From Siphonodentalium dalli (Eukaryota; Mollusca; Scaphopoda; Gadilida; Siphonodentaliidae): a stretch of 64,000 bases of DNA. A program made the position numbers and the translations under genes. Below the pieces are notes generated by a model. That model worked only from the letters and a program-made list of their open reading frames with translations, was not told the origin of the DNA and did no database searches. Positions 22,620 through 35,099 of the stretch are shown in pieces. Every line of letters begins with the position of its first letter. Positions within the stretch are counted from its first letter, which is position 1. The stretch lies in the NCBI GenBank assembly GCA_032622095.1, contig CP136063.1:13679814-13743813 (forward strand), given 5' to 3'.

Positions 22620-23822
22620 AACCGAGCGGACGGTTAATATAGTGGTTAATGTGGAGACTATGAGAGCGGACGGACACGACATACCCATAACATAATGGTT
22701 AATGTGGAGAATATGGGAGATGGTGATAGGGACACGACATACCAATAACATAATGGTTAATGTGGAGACTATGAGATATAATGATAGAAACAGGACATAC
22801 CAATAACATAATGGTTAATGTGGAGACTATGAGAGATGATGATATGGACACGACATACCAATACCATAATGGTTAATGTGGAGAATATGGGCGATGGTGA
22901 TAGGGACAGGACATACCAATAACATGGTTAATGTGGAGACTATGAGATATAATGATAGGGACACGACATACCAATAACATAATGGTTAATGTGGAGACTA
23001 TGGGATATAATGATAGGGACAGGACATACCAATAACATAATGGTTAATGTGGAGACTATGATATATAATGATAGGGACAGGACATACCAATAACATAATG
23101 GTTAATGTGGAGACTATGAGATATAATGATAGGGACAGGACATACCAATAACATAATGGTTAATGTGGAGACTATGAGATATAATGATAGGGACAGGACA
23201 CACCAATAACATAATGGTTAATGTGGAGACTATGAGATATAATGATAGGGACAGGACATACCAATAACATAATGGTTAATGTGGAGACTATGAGATATAA
23301 TGATAGGGACAGGACATACCAATAACATAATGGTTAATGTGGAGACTATGAGATATACTGATAGGGACAGGACATACCAATAACATAATGGTTAATGTGG
23401 AGACTATGAGATATAATGATAGGGACAGGACATACCAATAACATAATGATTAATGTGGAGACTATGAGATATAATGATAGGGACAGGACATACCAATAAC
23501 ATAATGGTTAATGTGGAGACTATGAGATATACTGATAGGGACAGGACATACCAATAACATAATGGTTAATGTGGAGACTATGAGATATAATGATAGGGAC
23601 AGGACATACCAATAACATAATGATTAATGTGGAGACTATGAGATATAATGATAGGGACAGGACACACCAATAACATAATGGTTAATGTGGAGACTATGGG
23701 ATATAATGATAGGGACAGGACACACCAATAACATAATGGTTAATGTGGAGACTATGGGATATAATGATAGGGACAGGACACACCAATAACATAATGATTA
23801 ATGTGGAGACTATGAGAGGTGA
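22620..23822. repeat. 58-bp minisatellite, about 21 units
   Basis: Unit core: GGTTAATGTGGAGACTATGA, then GATATAATGATAGGGACAGG and ACATACCAATAACATAAT. TTAATG starts can be followed from 22646 to 23798 at a 58-bp spacing, apart from one 53-bp first step and one 3-bp deletion near 22925. It abuts the intron upstream of exon Y2. Non-coding. Confidence 0.93.
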
Positions 23823-23825
23823 TGT

Positions 23826-25505
23826 TACGCCAGCTTTTGAAGTAACAGACCACTTTTGAAGTAGGTCTCCACTTCTGAAGTAAAAGTCGCTAGCTTTTGA
23901 AGTACCTCTCCACTTTTGTAATAAAATCGCCAGGTTTTGTAGTAAAGTGAGGTCTCCGCTTTTGTAGTAAAAAACACCAGCTTTTGTAGTAAAAAAAACC
24001 ATGTCTTCACTTTTGTAATAGCAAAATTACAGCTTTTGAAATAAACTGACTCAATAAATTTTGACGGGCGCTGGACGATTTTCATGACAAAATCAACCCG
24101 ATAATCCATAGTGGCTATCGCCCATACGAGTGTGACTGTGACCGAAGGAATTTAGTGAGTCCGGTTCCGTGACAAAAGAATCCACACCGGCAATCGACCA
24201 TACGAGCGTGACGTGGGTCGTATAGCTTTCAGTCATACGAACACACAAGAGAATCAACACAGTCGATCGCCCATACAAGTGTGACGTGTATCAGACGGCA
24301 TTTAGTGAGTCCGGTTCCCTGTCTAAGCATATGAGTACACACATAGGTGATCAATCGAGTATGTAAGATTGTTCCCAGTCAGTCTGACAACCCACACTGG
24401 TGAACGCCCTTACAAATGCGACGTTTGTCAGAAGAAGTTCGATGTGACATTGAGTCAGACAAGACTTATGAGTATCCACCGGATGTGTGTCTGAAGACGT
24501 TCTTGTCCGTCCAGTAACATGACAACATATATATTTTCTCGAAATTAGGTGATGTATTAGTTCCAACGGAAAATAGTTGGTATATTTGCCCTCACTTTGG
24601 AAGGCGATATTAATTGCATATTCATACCCTCGAAATTAGGTGACTGAAAAGACGCGTTAGGGACATCAGAAAATGTTTGATTTATTAGATTCGTCTCTGT
24701 AAGGCGACATTAACGACAAATTTCGACCAGTGAAATTATGTCACATAACCGAAGTATTAGAACTACCTCAAACGTGGCCAGCTACTTAAAAAACGGGGGG
24801 CCAGTAATGTGTTATGTTGAAACCGTTGGATTCACATATCCTCTGGTGATTGAGTATATAAAATAACGGATTCGATCTGTCACGTCACCCAGTTTTGAGG
24901 AAATATACATGCAGCCATGTTACTGGACTGACATAAGGTCTTCGGACACACATCTGGTCACCAGCGTGGATTCAGGTCACGCCGAACTTCTTCTAACAAT
25001 CGTCGCACCTGTAAGGTCGTTCACCAGTGTGGATTGTCAGGTTGCCGGACTGATTTGGAACAACCTTACATAATGGTATGACTGGTCGCCTATGTGTGTT
25101 CTCATATGCTTAGGCAGGGTACCGGACTCACTAAATGCCTTCTAAAGGTCACACGTGTATGTGCGATTGACTGTGTGAATTATCTTGTGTTGGTATGACT
25201 GAAAGCTATTCGAACCACGTCACGCTCGTAAAGTCGATTACCGGTGTGGATTCTTTTGTCACGGAACCGGACTCACTAAATATATTCGGTCACAAGTCAC
25301 AATCGTATGGGCGATGACTTTGTCATGAAATTCATCCAGCGCCCGTCAAAATTATTGAGTCAGTTTACTTCAAAAGCTGTAATTTGGTTATTACAAAAGT
25401 GAAGACATGTTTTTTTTACTACAAAAGCTGGCGTTTTTTACTACAAAAGCGGAGACCTCACTTTACTACAAAAGCTGGCGATTTTATTACAAAAGTGGTG
25501 AGGTA
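23826..25505. mobile_element. Foldback element with decayed C2H2 zinc-finger sequence
   Basis: Arms of roughly 630 bp (about 23905-24560 and 24880-25505) are inverted copies around a spacer of about 320 bp. The outer ends are tandem GCTTTTGTAGTAAA units. The inner parts of both arms encode recognisable but broken C2H2 finger pieces. Left arm, plus strand: HTGERPYKCDVCQKKF near 24460, and RPYKCDVYQTAFSESGS then LSKHMSTHIG near 24265-24340. Right arm, minus strand: QSGNLTIHTGERPYRCDDC near 24995-25050. Stops and frame changes interrupt all of them and a finger Cys is Tyr in one. Inferred: a transposon-like foldback that captured a zinc-finger gene fragment, or an inverted pseudogene pair. Confidence 0.75.
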
Positions 25506-26233
25506 CGTGGGCTCTTTCGCGTTAATGGTTGACAAAATGCATTTTTCGGATAGGAGAGAAAATGGTGTATTTGTCACTGTATTTTGTGTATCTTAATAAT
25601 ATTTCTATCGTACTGATGCACAGCCCAAACTGCAGACAAAATTTCACTACTACATTGGAAAAAATAACAAAATTATAGGGAGATGGGTACCAATTTTGGC
25701 ATATTTTGAGTGACCAATCATTGCTGTGATGATTTTGTTTTCCTTATATTTATTTTAATTTATTGGTTTGCCAAAAATATCCTCATTTAATCTTTAGCTT
25801 ATGTCTGGTTGATCTTGTGGTGAAAATTTTGAGGGATTCCGTGAATTAAGTTTGATGATATTTGAATTTGAATGATTTATAGCATGTGAATCTAAAATAA
25901 AGCTTTTCATAAACACAATTTACAATAACCATGGATCAGGAATATAGTTCAGTTGGACATTTCATAGTATAGAAGATTAATGGTAAAATTTGTTTTCTGT
26001 GTATTAGTGAAGGTGAAGAAATGTTACATTTAAAATAGTGATTATAACATACTGGTAGGACTCATGTGAAGAAATTTTCAAGATATTTTGCTTATTACGC
26101 TCGGTTGCATCAGCGTATAATTAAGCCACTGTATTATCCCTTTGGACAAATGATGTGACTAATTTCCATGTTCAACTCCCTGTGAGAAAAGTTTAGAAAT
26201 ATCGTAGATTTAGAGGCCTTCATATACGGTACA
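25506..26233. other. Flank shared with 45585-46330
   Basis: Non-coding sequence nearly identical in the two segmental copies. Copy 2 has an extra 23 bp near 45945. Nothing recognisable as gene or element. Confidence 0.45.
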
Positions 26234-26437
26234 GCCAACAATATCACTGTTCATATTTACCATATGTAAAGACAGACATCTATGATTGTTTATGAAGCAC
26301 CGTGATCAAGTGTTCGCAGAGATTCTCAGACATTCCACAATTGATGATACCAGTAAGTATTCGTGTATACAAAACATAGAGGCAGAAAGATGAATACCGT
26401 TATCACTTTTCTCCTGTGCAACATACTGTGATATATT

Positions 26438-27195
26438 ATATAAATAATGAATGGCTTGGAGTTGACTATGCCAAAATAGTGGTCCTCGAGGAGGAATAGT
26501 CCATGAGCCGCAGGCGAGTGGACTATTCCTCATCGAGTACCACTATTTTGGCATAGTCAACGACAAGACATTCATTATTTATTATATGATATCGAACATT
26601 TGTGCCAATTCTCACACAATTTCTGAGTCATAATTCTTGTCACATTTTTATTTACCTTGAATTTTGGAAATCGGTCTCAGATTTTACAATTTACGGCAAT
26701 ATTTTGACGATGGCAGGGGAGCATAACTATGTTATTAGTTACATCTAACTAACAGCATCTCTTCATGATTCATTTCTATAAATACGTCATTAGCAAAGAC
26801 ATTTTGGCGAAATTTTAGAAGTCAACTTGTTTAACTTCGATTAACCGGGAAAGGAAATTATAAATAACGTCCACTGGCATTGCAAAATTAGGACTAGCCG
26901 CTTGCCAACTAAACGGACAAACTATGAAAGACATTGGCTTGATATCATCGGACATTTGTAAGATCATTTCAATTCATCAATAAATCTAATGATATACCGA
27001 TATTGCAACAAATATCACACAAGGTATAGTTTAAGATTGGCCGTATCTTCAGGCGGCAGCCCGATTTCGCGAAACGAGTTTGTTACTATAAATAGAAAAA
27101 GAAGAGTAGGCAAGTAGGAATCCTACTGGGGTACTATCGTAAAATAGTATAGCAGTGTGCAGCCAATCAGAATGCGAGAAAGATATAATATAGCT
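26438..27195 (+). mobile_element. Non-autonomous element with terminal hairpin, filled site
   Basis: Same family as 4905-5612 (reverse) and 46530-47206. It begins with TAAATAATGAATGGCTTGGA and a hairpin whose arms contain CCAAAATAGTGG and GGAATAGTCCA (26440-26585), and ends with GCAGCCAATCAGAATGCGAG. Its flanks, 26234-26437 and 27190-27350, are continuous at 9309-9700, so the insertion boundaries are defined by comparison. A 75-codon frame on the minus strand spans flank and hairpin and is not a gene. Confidence 0.78.
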
Positions 27196-27340
27196 TGATA
27201 TATAGTATCACTGGATTATTTAAGGAAATATATACATGAATTATTACTAATTCACATAATTAGTATACAAGAAATATTCTCACCATGGATATATAAGAAC
27301 CACATGACTTTACAGTCATATTCTCGCCATGGATTTACCA

Positions 27341-27916
27341 GAAACCACATGACAAATTGTGCGTGACACATCGCCTCCTCATTAGGAACAACCATGGCAA
27401 GTTTCAACATAATCCAATAAGAATCACGATGGAGCAGACACGAAGGGTGCACGAAAATAGGACTAGTGCAGATGAAGTCTATTTTAAATCACCCTGTGAC
27501 CTTGAATGTTGACAAACCACAATACCCAGACGGATAGAAAAGACACACACTATATGCTATCGAAATTATTTTTCGGTGGAATAAATGTTTTTAACATTTC
27601 CCAAGCTAAAACGATTTGCCTTTGCAATGGAGGAAACCCAAATGGAACAAAGTCATAATTTCACGCCCATTGTATAGTCGGGGACTCAATTATTTGAGTA
27701 TACCCCCCCCCCCCCGGATTTTGCAGAATTCAACGATCTTGTGTTAACCTTCCACGACAGGGTGGCTGTAGGACACCCTGACCCATGGTTCAACCCCTGA
27801 AATAAGCAGTAGTAAACAATATGTTGTTACTGTACTTGTGGCCTGGAAAATAGATCGTCTGTAATAATTCAGTATTGAACTTTACCTGATATTGGACAAT
27901 CACAATATAAACATAC
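27341..27916. other. Left part of segmental-duplication copy 2
   Basis: Continues from repeat sequence straight into ATTGTGCGTGACACATCG, which in copy 1 is near 10863. The join near 27341 is the internal junction of the tandem duplication. It includes a C14 homopolymer near 27703. Intron-like, no exon. Confidence 0.55.
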
Positions 27917-28492
27917 CTGACATCGGACAATCCTGAGATCCATTACATTGTCGATCAGCACAGAGTTTACTACAATCGTTCCCATATCGCTCACTATTAC
28001 ATCTCACGCAGGAGCCATCGTCCCTGTCGCAGGCATCACAGTTCTGGTCACAAATCTGCATGCATTCTGTGCCAAACCAACCATCCTGACACCCTGTCTG
28101 GCATCGCGCATTGTCGTCACATGTAGTCTCCTTTGTCAGACAATGACGATCAGAACATGACTTGCTGCAATTTGATCCATAATAACCATCTTTACATCCA
28201 AATCGTGCACAAGACCCAGTGTTTCGATCACAATTCTTACAATTAGCTGGACATTGTATCATACAAACTTCCCCATAGTAGCCATCTTCACAGCCGTGTG
28301 ATGTGCACCCTCCTCTCCCATCACATGATATACAATTGACAGGACAGTTGCACTCGTGACCTTTCCACCCTTCTTCGCACGCCTCAGGATCGCATGACGC
28401 ACCGCTGATGTCACAGACACTTGATGAACTGAGACAATGGCGACTGGAACACTGCTTGTCACAATCGAGTCCATACAATCCAGGGGAGCAAC
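27917..28492 (-). CDS. Multi-EGF-like domain protein, exon X2 (short form, phase 1-1)
   Basis: Seen: 576 bp open on the minus strand with the same acceptor (TTGTTGTATAG) and donor (GTATGTT) as X1. It reads CSPGLYGLDCDKQC through YYGSNC, then jumps to SKSCSDRHC and ends QCNGSQDCPMSG, about six modules. Against X1 it has one extra codon (CMIQCPANC for CMICPANC) and lacks 390 bp, so the net change is 387 bp and the frame is kept. The deletion junction sits at a shared TGCA at the same relative place in two modules. Several conservative substitutions, all cysteines of retained modules present. Confidence 0.86.
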
Positions 28493-28640
28493 CTATACAA
28501 CAAATACATTTAATATATACTAGCTGACCAATAAACAAGAATATGGGCCACTTGCCTTCCTCAGTGATGATCCAATATATACTTTCGGCTATACATGTTA
28601 CAAGGTTGCTTCACTAAATGGCAATCGGTTGTTAAAATTA

Positions 28641-28708
28641 TCAAAATTGACAATGGCGACAGGAACACTGCTTGTCGCTGTCGATTCCATACCAAACAGG
28701 GGAACAAC
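28641..28708 (-). pseudogene. Relic of an X-type exon start, copy 2
   Basis: Same broken exon fragment as 12710-12777, carried along by the segmental duplication. It opens with an acceptor-like TTTGTATAG and closes with an in-frame TGA. Confidence 0.65.
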
Positions 28709-28730
28709 CTATACAAAAAATACATTTAAT

Positions 28731-29930
28731 ATAGGTTTATGAACACATTGATCCCGGAAATCACCGGGGATTGTCGGACATGCATGAGTATTCAGCGCGT
28801 CCGGATTTGGCAAAAATTTGTTTTGGTCTGTAATCAGTGTTGTTACACCTAAAACTCATCTCCTCTGATTACACAACCCACGTCTCGACAATATTGCTAC
28901 CATGAGAACTTTTGTAACATCGCAAACAATGGTGTTTGCTCATTTGCATAATTATCGTTTTTAATTTGCAATTGAAATGCGTTCTGTGTATATAGTGTTG
29001 CGACCGACTAAATGTTATGGTGTAAGGTTCCTATATATGAGCACCGTGGACCACATAGATGCACAATATCATTATACTGCAGCTAATATTGAAATACCGC
29101 AGACAAATGCACAACCGAGCGAGCATAAAATACGTTTCGTTTTATTGAGCGTTGATATTCAAATAACCGGTTCGCGCCACTCAGGAGAGTTTGATCATTT
29201 TCCTTGTCACTACAAATATTCTCCCGAACTCACAAATATATCATTATGGTAGAACGGCGTGTTGTCAATTTATTATCCAAAGCCGAAACTTAATTGTTAG
29301 TTTCAGATATTATCATTCCTGAAATCAACACGCGTCGTCTACATCCATTACAAGCAAAACAAGCCATTTCGTCATATATCATATACTTTACTGTGAAATT
29401 GCGTTTTTCCTCTCTCCGTCCACGGATTCTCACAATGTTTGGTTTTCGAACTGTCCGAACTGAACTCCATGCGTTCATTTAAAGTTGAATAAATAGTGGG
29501 AAAGACAGACAATCCTAGTTACTTGCGCCAGTCCATGCTGGACGCAAGCAATGTTATCGATCCGGATCGTTGTCTGTTTATTTGTCTGTTTGTCTGTCCT
29601 TCCGCGAATATGTTACGTTGCGTCATACCGGAAGTACATAGGCCTACTGTAAATAATGCACACGCTAATATGAGATGGTTGCATCAATTGTAATTTAAAT
29701 CCACATATATTCTTAATTTGCATCGTTATCTGGTTTTATTTTGATAATAAATCGTTCATAAATGAACAATTTTGAATGATTTCTTCCTGGAAACCGATCA
29801 TGACGTCACGACGCACATCAGGACGTCACGAGCTACATTCGCGCGCAAAACACCAGACATGACTGCGTCGATGTCCAGACAGCTGAGACTCATATTACAC
29901 GGACTGGCTAAATTCCATCCCATCTGCCAA
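28731..29930. other. Conserved spacer, copy 2 of 12800-13960
   Basis: Near-identical to copy 1, including the 91-codon frame at 28977-29252, which is unchanged at protein level. It differs by small indels near 29447 and 29496. No gene function is proposed. Confidence 0.5.
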
Positions 29931-29959
29931 CAACTTCGTGTTTTATTATTATCTATCTA

Positions 29960-30872
29960 TCTATACTATATATTTTGAGACTTCCGTATATATATGTGTG
30001 TGTGTGTGTGTGTGGGGGTACTTCATAGAATCCAAAACGCGTGAACAGATTGAGCTCAAATTTCGTATGTAAGTGTAAAATCCCACCGACTCCGCCGTGG
30101 TCGCGTTTTGGAGAAGCTCAGAGCACCCTTTATCCACACCCAAATCACCGCAAAGGCACGGCGGGGGTTAAGACATTAACGATCTTTATATTGACCTTAT
30201 ACGGAGGTGTTATCAATCAACGCTCTTTATTGCAATGGACGTGGCTAAACGGCTGACCACATGCGTCCTAAATACGGATGCGGATTCCAATGGACGTGGC
30301 TAAACGACTGACCCCATGCGTCCGAAATACGGATGCGGACGAAATGCAATTATCTCGACTAAAAAGGCAGAATTGATCTAAGAGCTCGAAATATTATGCA
30401 GAGGGATTTCACGACGGGATTAATTGACTGTCCGCTCTGCTCCGCTCCGCATGCGTATACGATATCTCGGAAACGGGTGGAGCTATCGACTTGAAATTTG
30501 GTATGTGAATGTATCTTGCCCCGGGATTAATTGACTGTCCGCTCTGCTCCGCTCCGCATGCGCAGACCAGATCTCGGAAACGGGTGGAGCTATCGACTTG
30601 AAATTTGGTTAAATTTGTAGGAACTATAATTATAAAAATTAATAATAAAAAAACAATTAAATTATAAAAAAGAATTAAATTAAATTAATAATTAAATAAA
30701 TATTAAAAAATTCAAAAAACATAATTTAAATTTAAAAAACATTAAATTAATATTAAAAAATTCAAAAAAAACATAATATTTAAAAATTTTAAAAAATATA
30801 AATAAAAACAAAATAATTAAAAAAATGTCATGTTTCGGACAAACGCCGCCGGTGGCGGGCTAACCTGCTAGT
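29960..30872 (+). mobile_element. Helitron-like element A', with intact 5' end
   Basis: Starts TCTATACTATATATTTTGAG, which fits the Helitron 5' TC pattern and follows a short ATCT run. It ends with the hairpin CCGCC-GGT-GGCGG and CTGCTAGT. Matches element A but differs in the middle (extra TGACTGTCCGCTCTGCTCCG-type segment twice near 30425 and 30532). Confidence 0.75.
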
Positions 30873-30893
30873 ACTATATATTTTGAGACTTCC

Positions 30894-30937
<44 letters not shown>

Positions 30938-32658
30938 TTTATAGAATCGAAAACGACTGCACCCATCGAGCTCAAATATCGTATATAAGTGTAAAATCTG
31001 TATGACAGGAGTCGCTCGAAATATTATGCAGAGAGATTTCACGACGGAAAGCGTTTGTTTTCAATTCAATGCAATGTTATCGCTCGAAATATTATGCAGA
31101 GAGATTTCACGACATTAGGACGGGTACGGCAGACTCGAAATATTATGCAGAGAGATTTCACGACGGGAAGCGTTTGTATTCAATTCAATGCAATGTTATC
31201 GCAGAGAGATTTCACGACGGGAAGCGTTTGTTTCCAATGCAATGCAATGTTATTGCTCGAAAAAAACAAAGAATGCGTTGTCTGTCGTTCCTAGGAAGGG
31301 GGGATTTCATCGGGTAAATTTTTCCGCCAGAAACAAAAAATTTAAAAAAAATAAAAAAACAATTAAATATCAAAATCACCACAAACGCCACTTCGGGGGT
31401 TAAGGCATCAACGATATTTATATTGACCATATTCGGAGATGTTAACGACGAACGCTCTTTATTGCAATCGACATAGCTAAACGACTACCCCATGCGTGCG
31501 AAATACGGATGAGAAACGCAAAATGCAAAAGGCAGAATTGATCTAAGAAGCGTTTGTTTTCAATTCAACGCAACGTTATCGCTCGAAATATTATGCAGAG
31601 AGATTTCACGACATTAGGACGGGTACGGCAGATTCGAAATATTATGCAGAGAGATTTCACGACGGGAAGCGTTTGTATTCAATTCAATGCAATGTTATCG
31701 CAGAGATATTTCACGACGGGAAGCGTTTGTTTCCAATGCAATGCAATGTTATTGCTCGAAAAAACAAAGAATGCGTTGTATGTCGTTCCTAGGAAGGGGG
31801 GATTTCATCGGGTAAATTGTTCCGCCAGAAACAATTTTTTTTTTTAATTTAAAAATAAAAAAACAATTAAATATCAAAATCACCGCAAACGCCACTTCGG
31901 GGGTTAAGGCATCAACGATATTTATATTGACCATATTCGGAGATGTTAACGACGAACGCTCTTTATTGCAATCGACATAGCTAAACGACTACCCCATGCG
32001 TGCGAAATACGGATGAGAAACGCAAAATGCAAAAGGCAGAATTGATCTAAGAAGCGTTTGTTTACAATCCAACGCAACGTTATCGCTCGAAATATTATGC
32101 AGAGAGATTTCACGACGGGATTAATTGACTGTCCGCTCTTTTCGGGGACTATTGACCATCTCGTAAGGGTGGACAACCTCTTCAGGGGCTACTCAATGGC
32201 CACGGGCAGGTTAAATAACGGGGAAGTTTAGGACGGGTACCATGAATTAACTCATTGAAAAACAAAGAATGCATTGTCTGTCGTTCCTAGGAAGGGGGAT
32301 TTCATCGGGTCAATTTTTCATTATAAAAATTAATAATAAAAAAACTATTAAATTATAAAAAACAATTAAATTAAATTAATCCTAGGAAGGGGGGATTTCA
32401 TCGGGTCAATTTTTCATTATAAAAATTAATAATAAAAAAACAGTTAAATTATAAAAAAGAATTAAATTAAATTAATAATTAAATAAATATTAAAAAATTC
32501 AAAAAAAAAAATTAAATTTAAAAAACATTAAATTAATATTAAAAAATAAAAAAAAAACATAATATTAAAAATTAAAAAAAAATATAAATAAAAACAAAAG
32601 AATTAAAAAAATGTCATGTTTCGGACAAACGCCGCCGGTGGCGGGCTAACCTGCTAGT
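30873..32658 (+). mobile_element. Helitron-like element D/E' of copy 2
   Basis: Single unit at the place where copy 1 has B, C, D and E. It begins ACTATATATTTTGAGACTTC with a (TA)n run, contains the 500-bp internal block twice (31055 and 31554) and ends in the standard hairpin and CTGCTAGT. Confidence 0.7.
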
Positions 32659-33445
32659 CTCCTATATAATTTGAGACTTCCGTATATATATGTATGTGTG
32701 TATATGTGTACTTCATAGAATCGAAAAAGGCTGGTCGGATCGAGCTCAAATTTCGTATATAAGGGTAAAATCCCACGGACACCGTAGTTGTCGCGTTTTG
32801 GAGAAGCTCTGAGCACCCTTTCTCAACTCCCAATCATCAAAATCACCGCGAACGGCATTGCGGTGGTTAATCAAGTGATCATTTAATGAGCGTTGTATAT
32901 GTTTGTAATTTAACGCAACGCAGAGATATTTTGAATGCTCTCTGCATGCTCGATTGAGTTCAAACTTCCTACCTAAGTGTAAAATCCCACGGACACCGTA
33001 GTTGTCGCGTTTTAAAGAAGGTCTGAGCACCCTTTCTCCACTCCCAATCTTCAAAATCACCGCGAACGGCACTGTCTACATTGCGTCATTATACAGACAT
33101 GAGCGTGTTGTGTGATTCTTACATACTCAGGGCTTCCTAGGAACGCGGATCGGGTCAGTTTTATCCGCCCTAGGTGATGTTCACCTTGAAACAGGTACCC
33201 ACAAATTATATATATGCGTGTTGTGTGATGCGTCCTTTATAGACTCGAACCGATTGCGCTCACACTTGCTACCTACGGGAAGTGTCTTGAACGGGTTAAA
33301 TTGTGACCCCGACCTGACCTTGACCTTGAAAATGATCAATTCAACGTCAAATCGGGTAAAATATTTATAAAAAAAAATTTAAATTCAAAAATTTAAATTG
33401 TCATGTTTCTGACCAACCACGCCAGTGGCGGGCTAACCTGCTAGT
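32659..33445 (+). mobile_element. Helitron-like element F'
   Basis: Counterpart of element F: same start after CTAGT, same 190-bp internal duplication, and the same variant hairpin CGCC-AGT-GGCG before CTGCTAGT. Confidence 0.7.
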
Positions 33446-34254
33446 CTATTATATATTTTGGAAGATCTGTCTGTGTGTGTGTCTGTGTGGTGTGTGTGTG
33501 TGTTCGCGATGAACACGAAAACGGCCGTGCCGATTTCGATGAAACTTGGTATGTGGGGGGTTTTCGGCCGGGAAGTGGCATAGGCCTATTAATTTGCCCG
33601 TGCGACGTGATCTTGAAATCGGGTCATTTCAAGGTCAAACGCCCGAATATCACGGGATTTCGATTAAACTTGGTACGTGGCGGTATTGGTATTTTCGGCC
33701 GTGGAGTGGTATGGGCCTGTTAATTTGCCCGTGCGACGTGAACTTGACCTTGAAATCGGGTCAATACAAGGTCAAACGCCCGAATATCGCGGAAATTCGA
33801 TGAAAATTAGTGTCTAGGGACACTTTCGTTTGGGGAGTCTCATAAGCCTATTAATTTGCCTGTGCGACGTGACCTTGACCTTGAAATCGGGTCAATTCAA
33901 GGTCAAATCGCGAATTGTTATGGGATTTCGACGAAATTTGATACATAGGGTTACTTTTGTCCACTGTGTGTTTTGGACGGGTCGTGACCCCGATCTGACC
34001 TTGACCTTCAAAATGATCAATTCGATGTCAAATCGGGTAAAACCGGATGGATTTCGACGGGTACTTCTGTCGGGTACTTTTGTCCGGGCAGTGTTTTGGA
34101 CGGGTCAAATCGTGACCCCACCTGACCTTGACCTTCAAAATGGACAATTCAAGGCCAAATCGCGCAATTCGTCGAAAAGCACAGAGGTACTTTATTCCGA
34201 TAATAATTTCCAATCACCCAACCAAGCCACCGCTAAACGCCATCTTGCGTGACC
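33446..34254 (+). mobile_element. Helitron-like element G', 3'-truncated
   Basis: Counterpart of element G with the same truncation next to the Y exon. A short deletion removes one TGACCTTGA near 33610. It keeps the repeated ATCGGGTCA and TCAAGGTCA motifs. Confidence 0.6.
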
Positions 34255-34348
34255 CCCTCCCCACCAAAACTCTCGTTATGATATATACCCCTCAATTGTT
34301 TAGTGTACAAGAACTGCAAGCATAATGATAAACATATATAGTGTATAC

Positions 34349-35008
34349 CTGCACACATCGGCCCCTCCCATCCATCTACGCAACCCATCTGGCATTCAGC
34401 TGTCATCTGGTTACACGTTGACTGGAAACACGTTATGCCACATTTTTTTTCACAATAGTAACCATGGCGACCTTGCAGGCAACCAAGCTCACAGTGTCCA
34501 GTCTCCTTGTGACATGGCCCAATGCCAATGTCATCAACTGCACAATTCTTGCTACATTTGTTTTCACAAAAGTTACCACAGCGACCAGATTGACAGCGGA
34601 TGCATCTCCCAGTTAGCTGGTCACATGTTCGCTCTTCTCCGAATGTACACTTTTCAGAGCATTCCTCAGTACAGCTGTGTCCAAAATAGGAATCCACACA
34701 TCCCACGGTGCAGTTACCACCAGACTGCTCGCAGATATTATTGAGACATGTGACAGGACACGATATTGAACATGTATCGTTGAAATATCCCTTTTTGCAC
34801 CCATGCAGACAAGTTCCACCTATAAGGCACTCATCACTAGGATTCTTGCATTTGCGATCCGAGCACTCTTTGGAACAATCTGTGGTGAATGTTCCTTCTG
34901 GACAAACTGTACAGATACCTGTCATTCTGTCGCATTCTTTACAATCGGGGCATTCTTGTAAACATGTATCTCCGAACCAACCGTCCAAACATTTATATCT
35001 GCATCTTC
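34349..35008 (-). CDS. Multi-EGF-like domain protein, exon Y3 (short form, phase 1-1)
   Basis: Seen: 660 bp, same splice borders as Y2 and differing from it by only about two amino acids in the exon. One change turns Phe into Cys (GRFGNFC becomes GRCGNFC; base 34579), giving an odd cysteine in that module. It is the first of the seven exons in transcript order. With X2 it forms the extra Y-X pair that the segmental duplication added. Upstream on the minus strand lies the large minisatellite; no earlier exon is seen. Confidence 0.86.
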
Positions 35009-35099
35009 CTGAAACAAAATTATTTTAATGCCTATGAGTATGTATACCTCAAAACAGTCAACATAACATATTCAAACATTTCAGATTACTCACAACCGA

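Noticed and set aside
24060-24566. Minus-strand frames of 61-94 codons in the foldback element as genes
   Set aside because: The meaningful coding signal in the left arm is the broken zinc-finger reading on the plus strand; these are antisense frames.
34349-35008. Treating the EGF exons as toxin or venom peptides because of cysteine richness
   Set aside because: The spacing and the repeated GxxG turns match MEGF/laminin-EGF modules, and exons are long arrays without a signal peptide.
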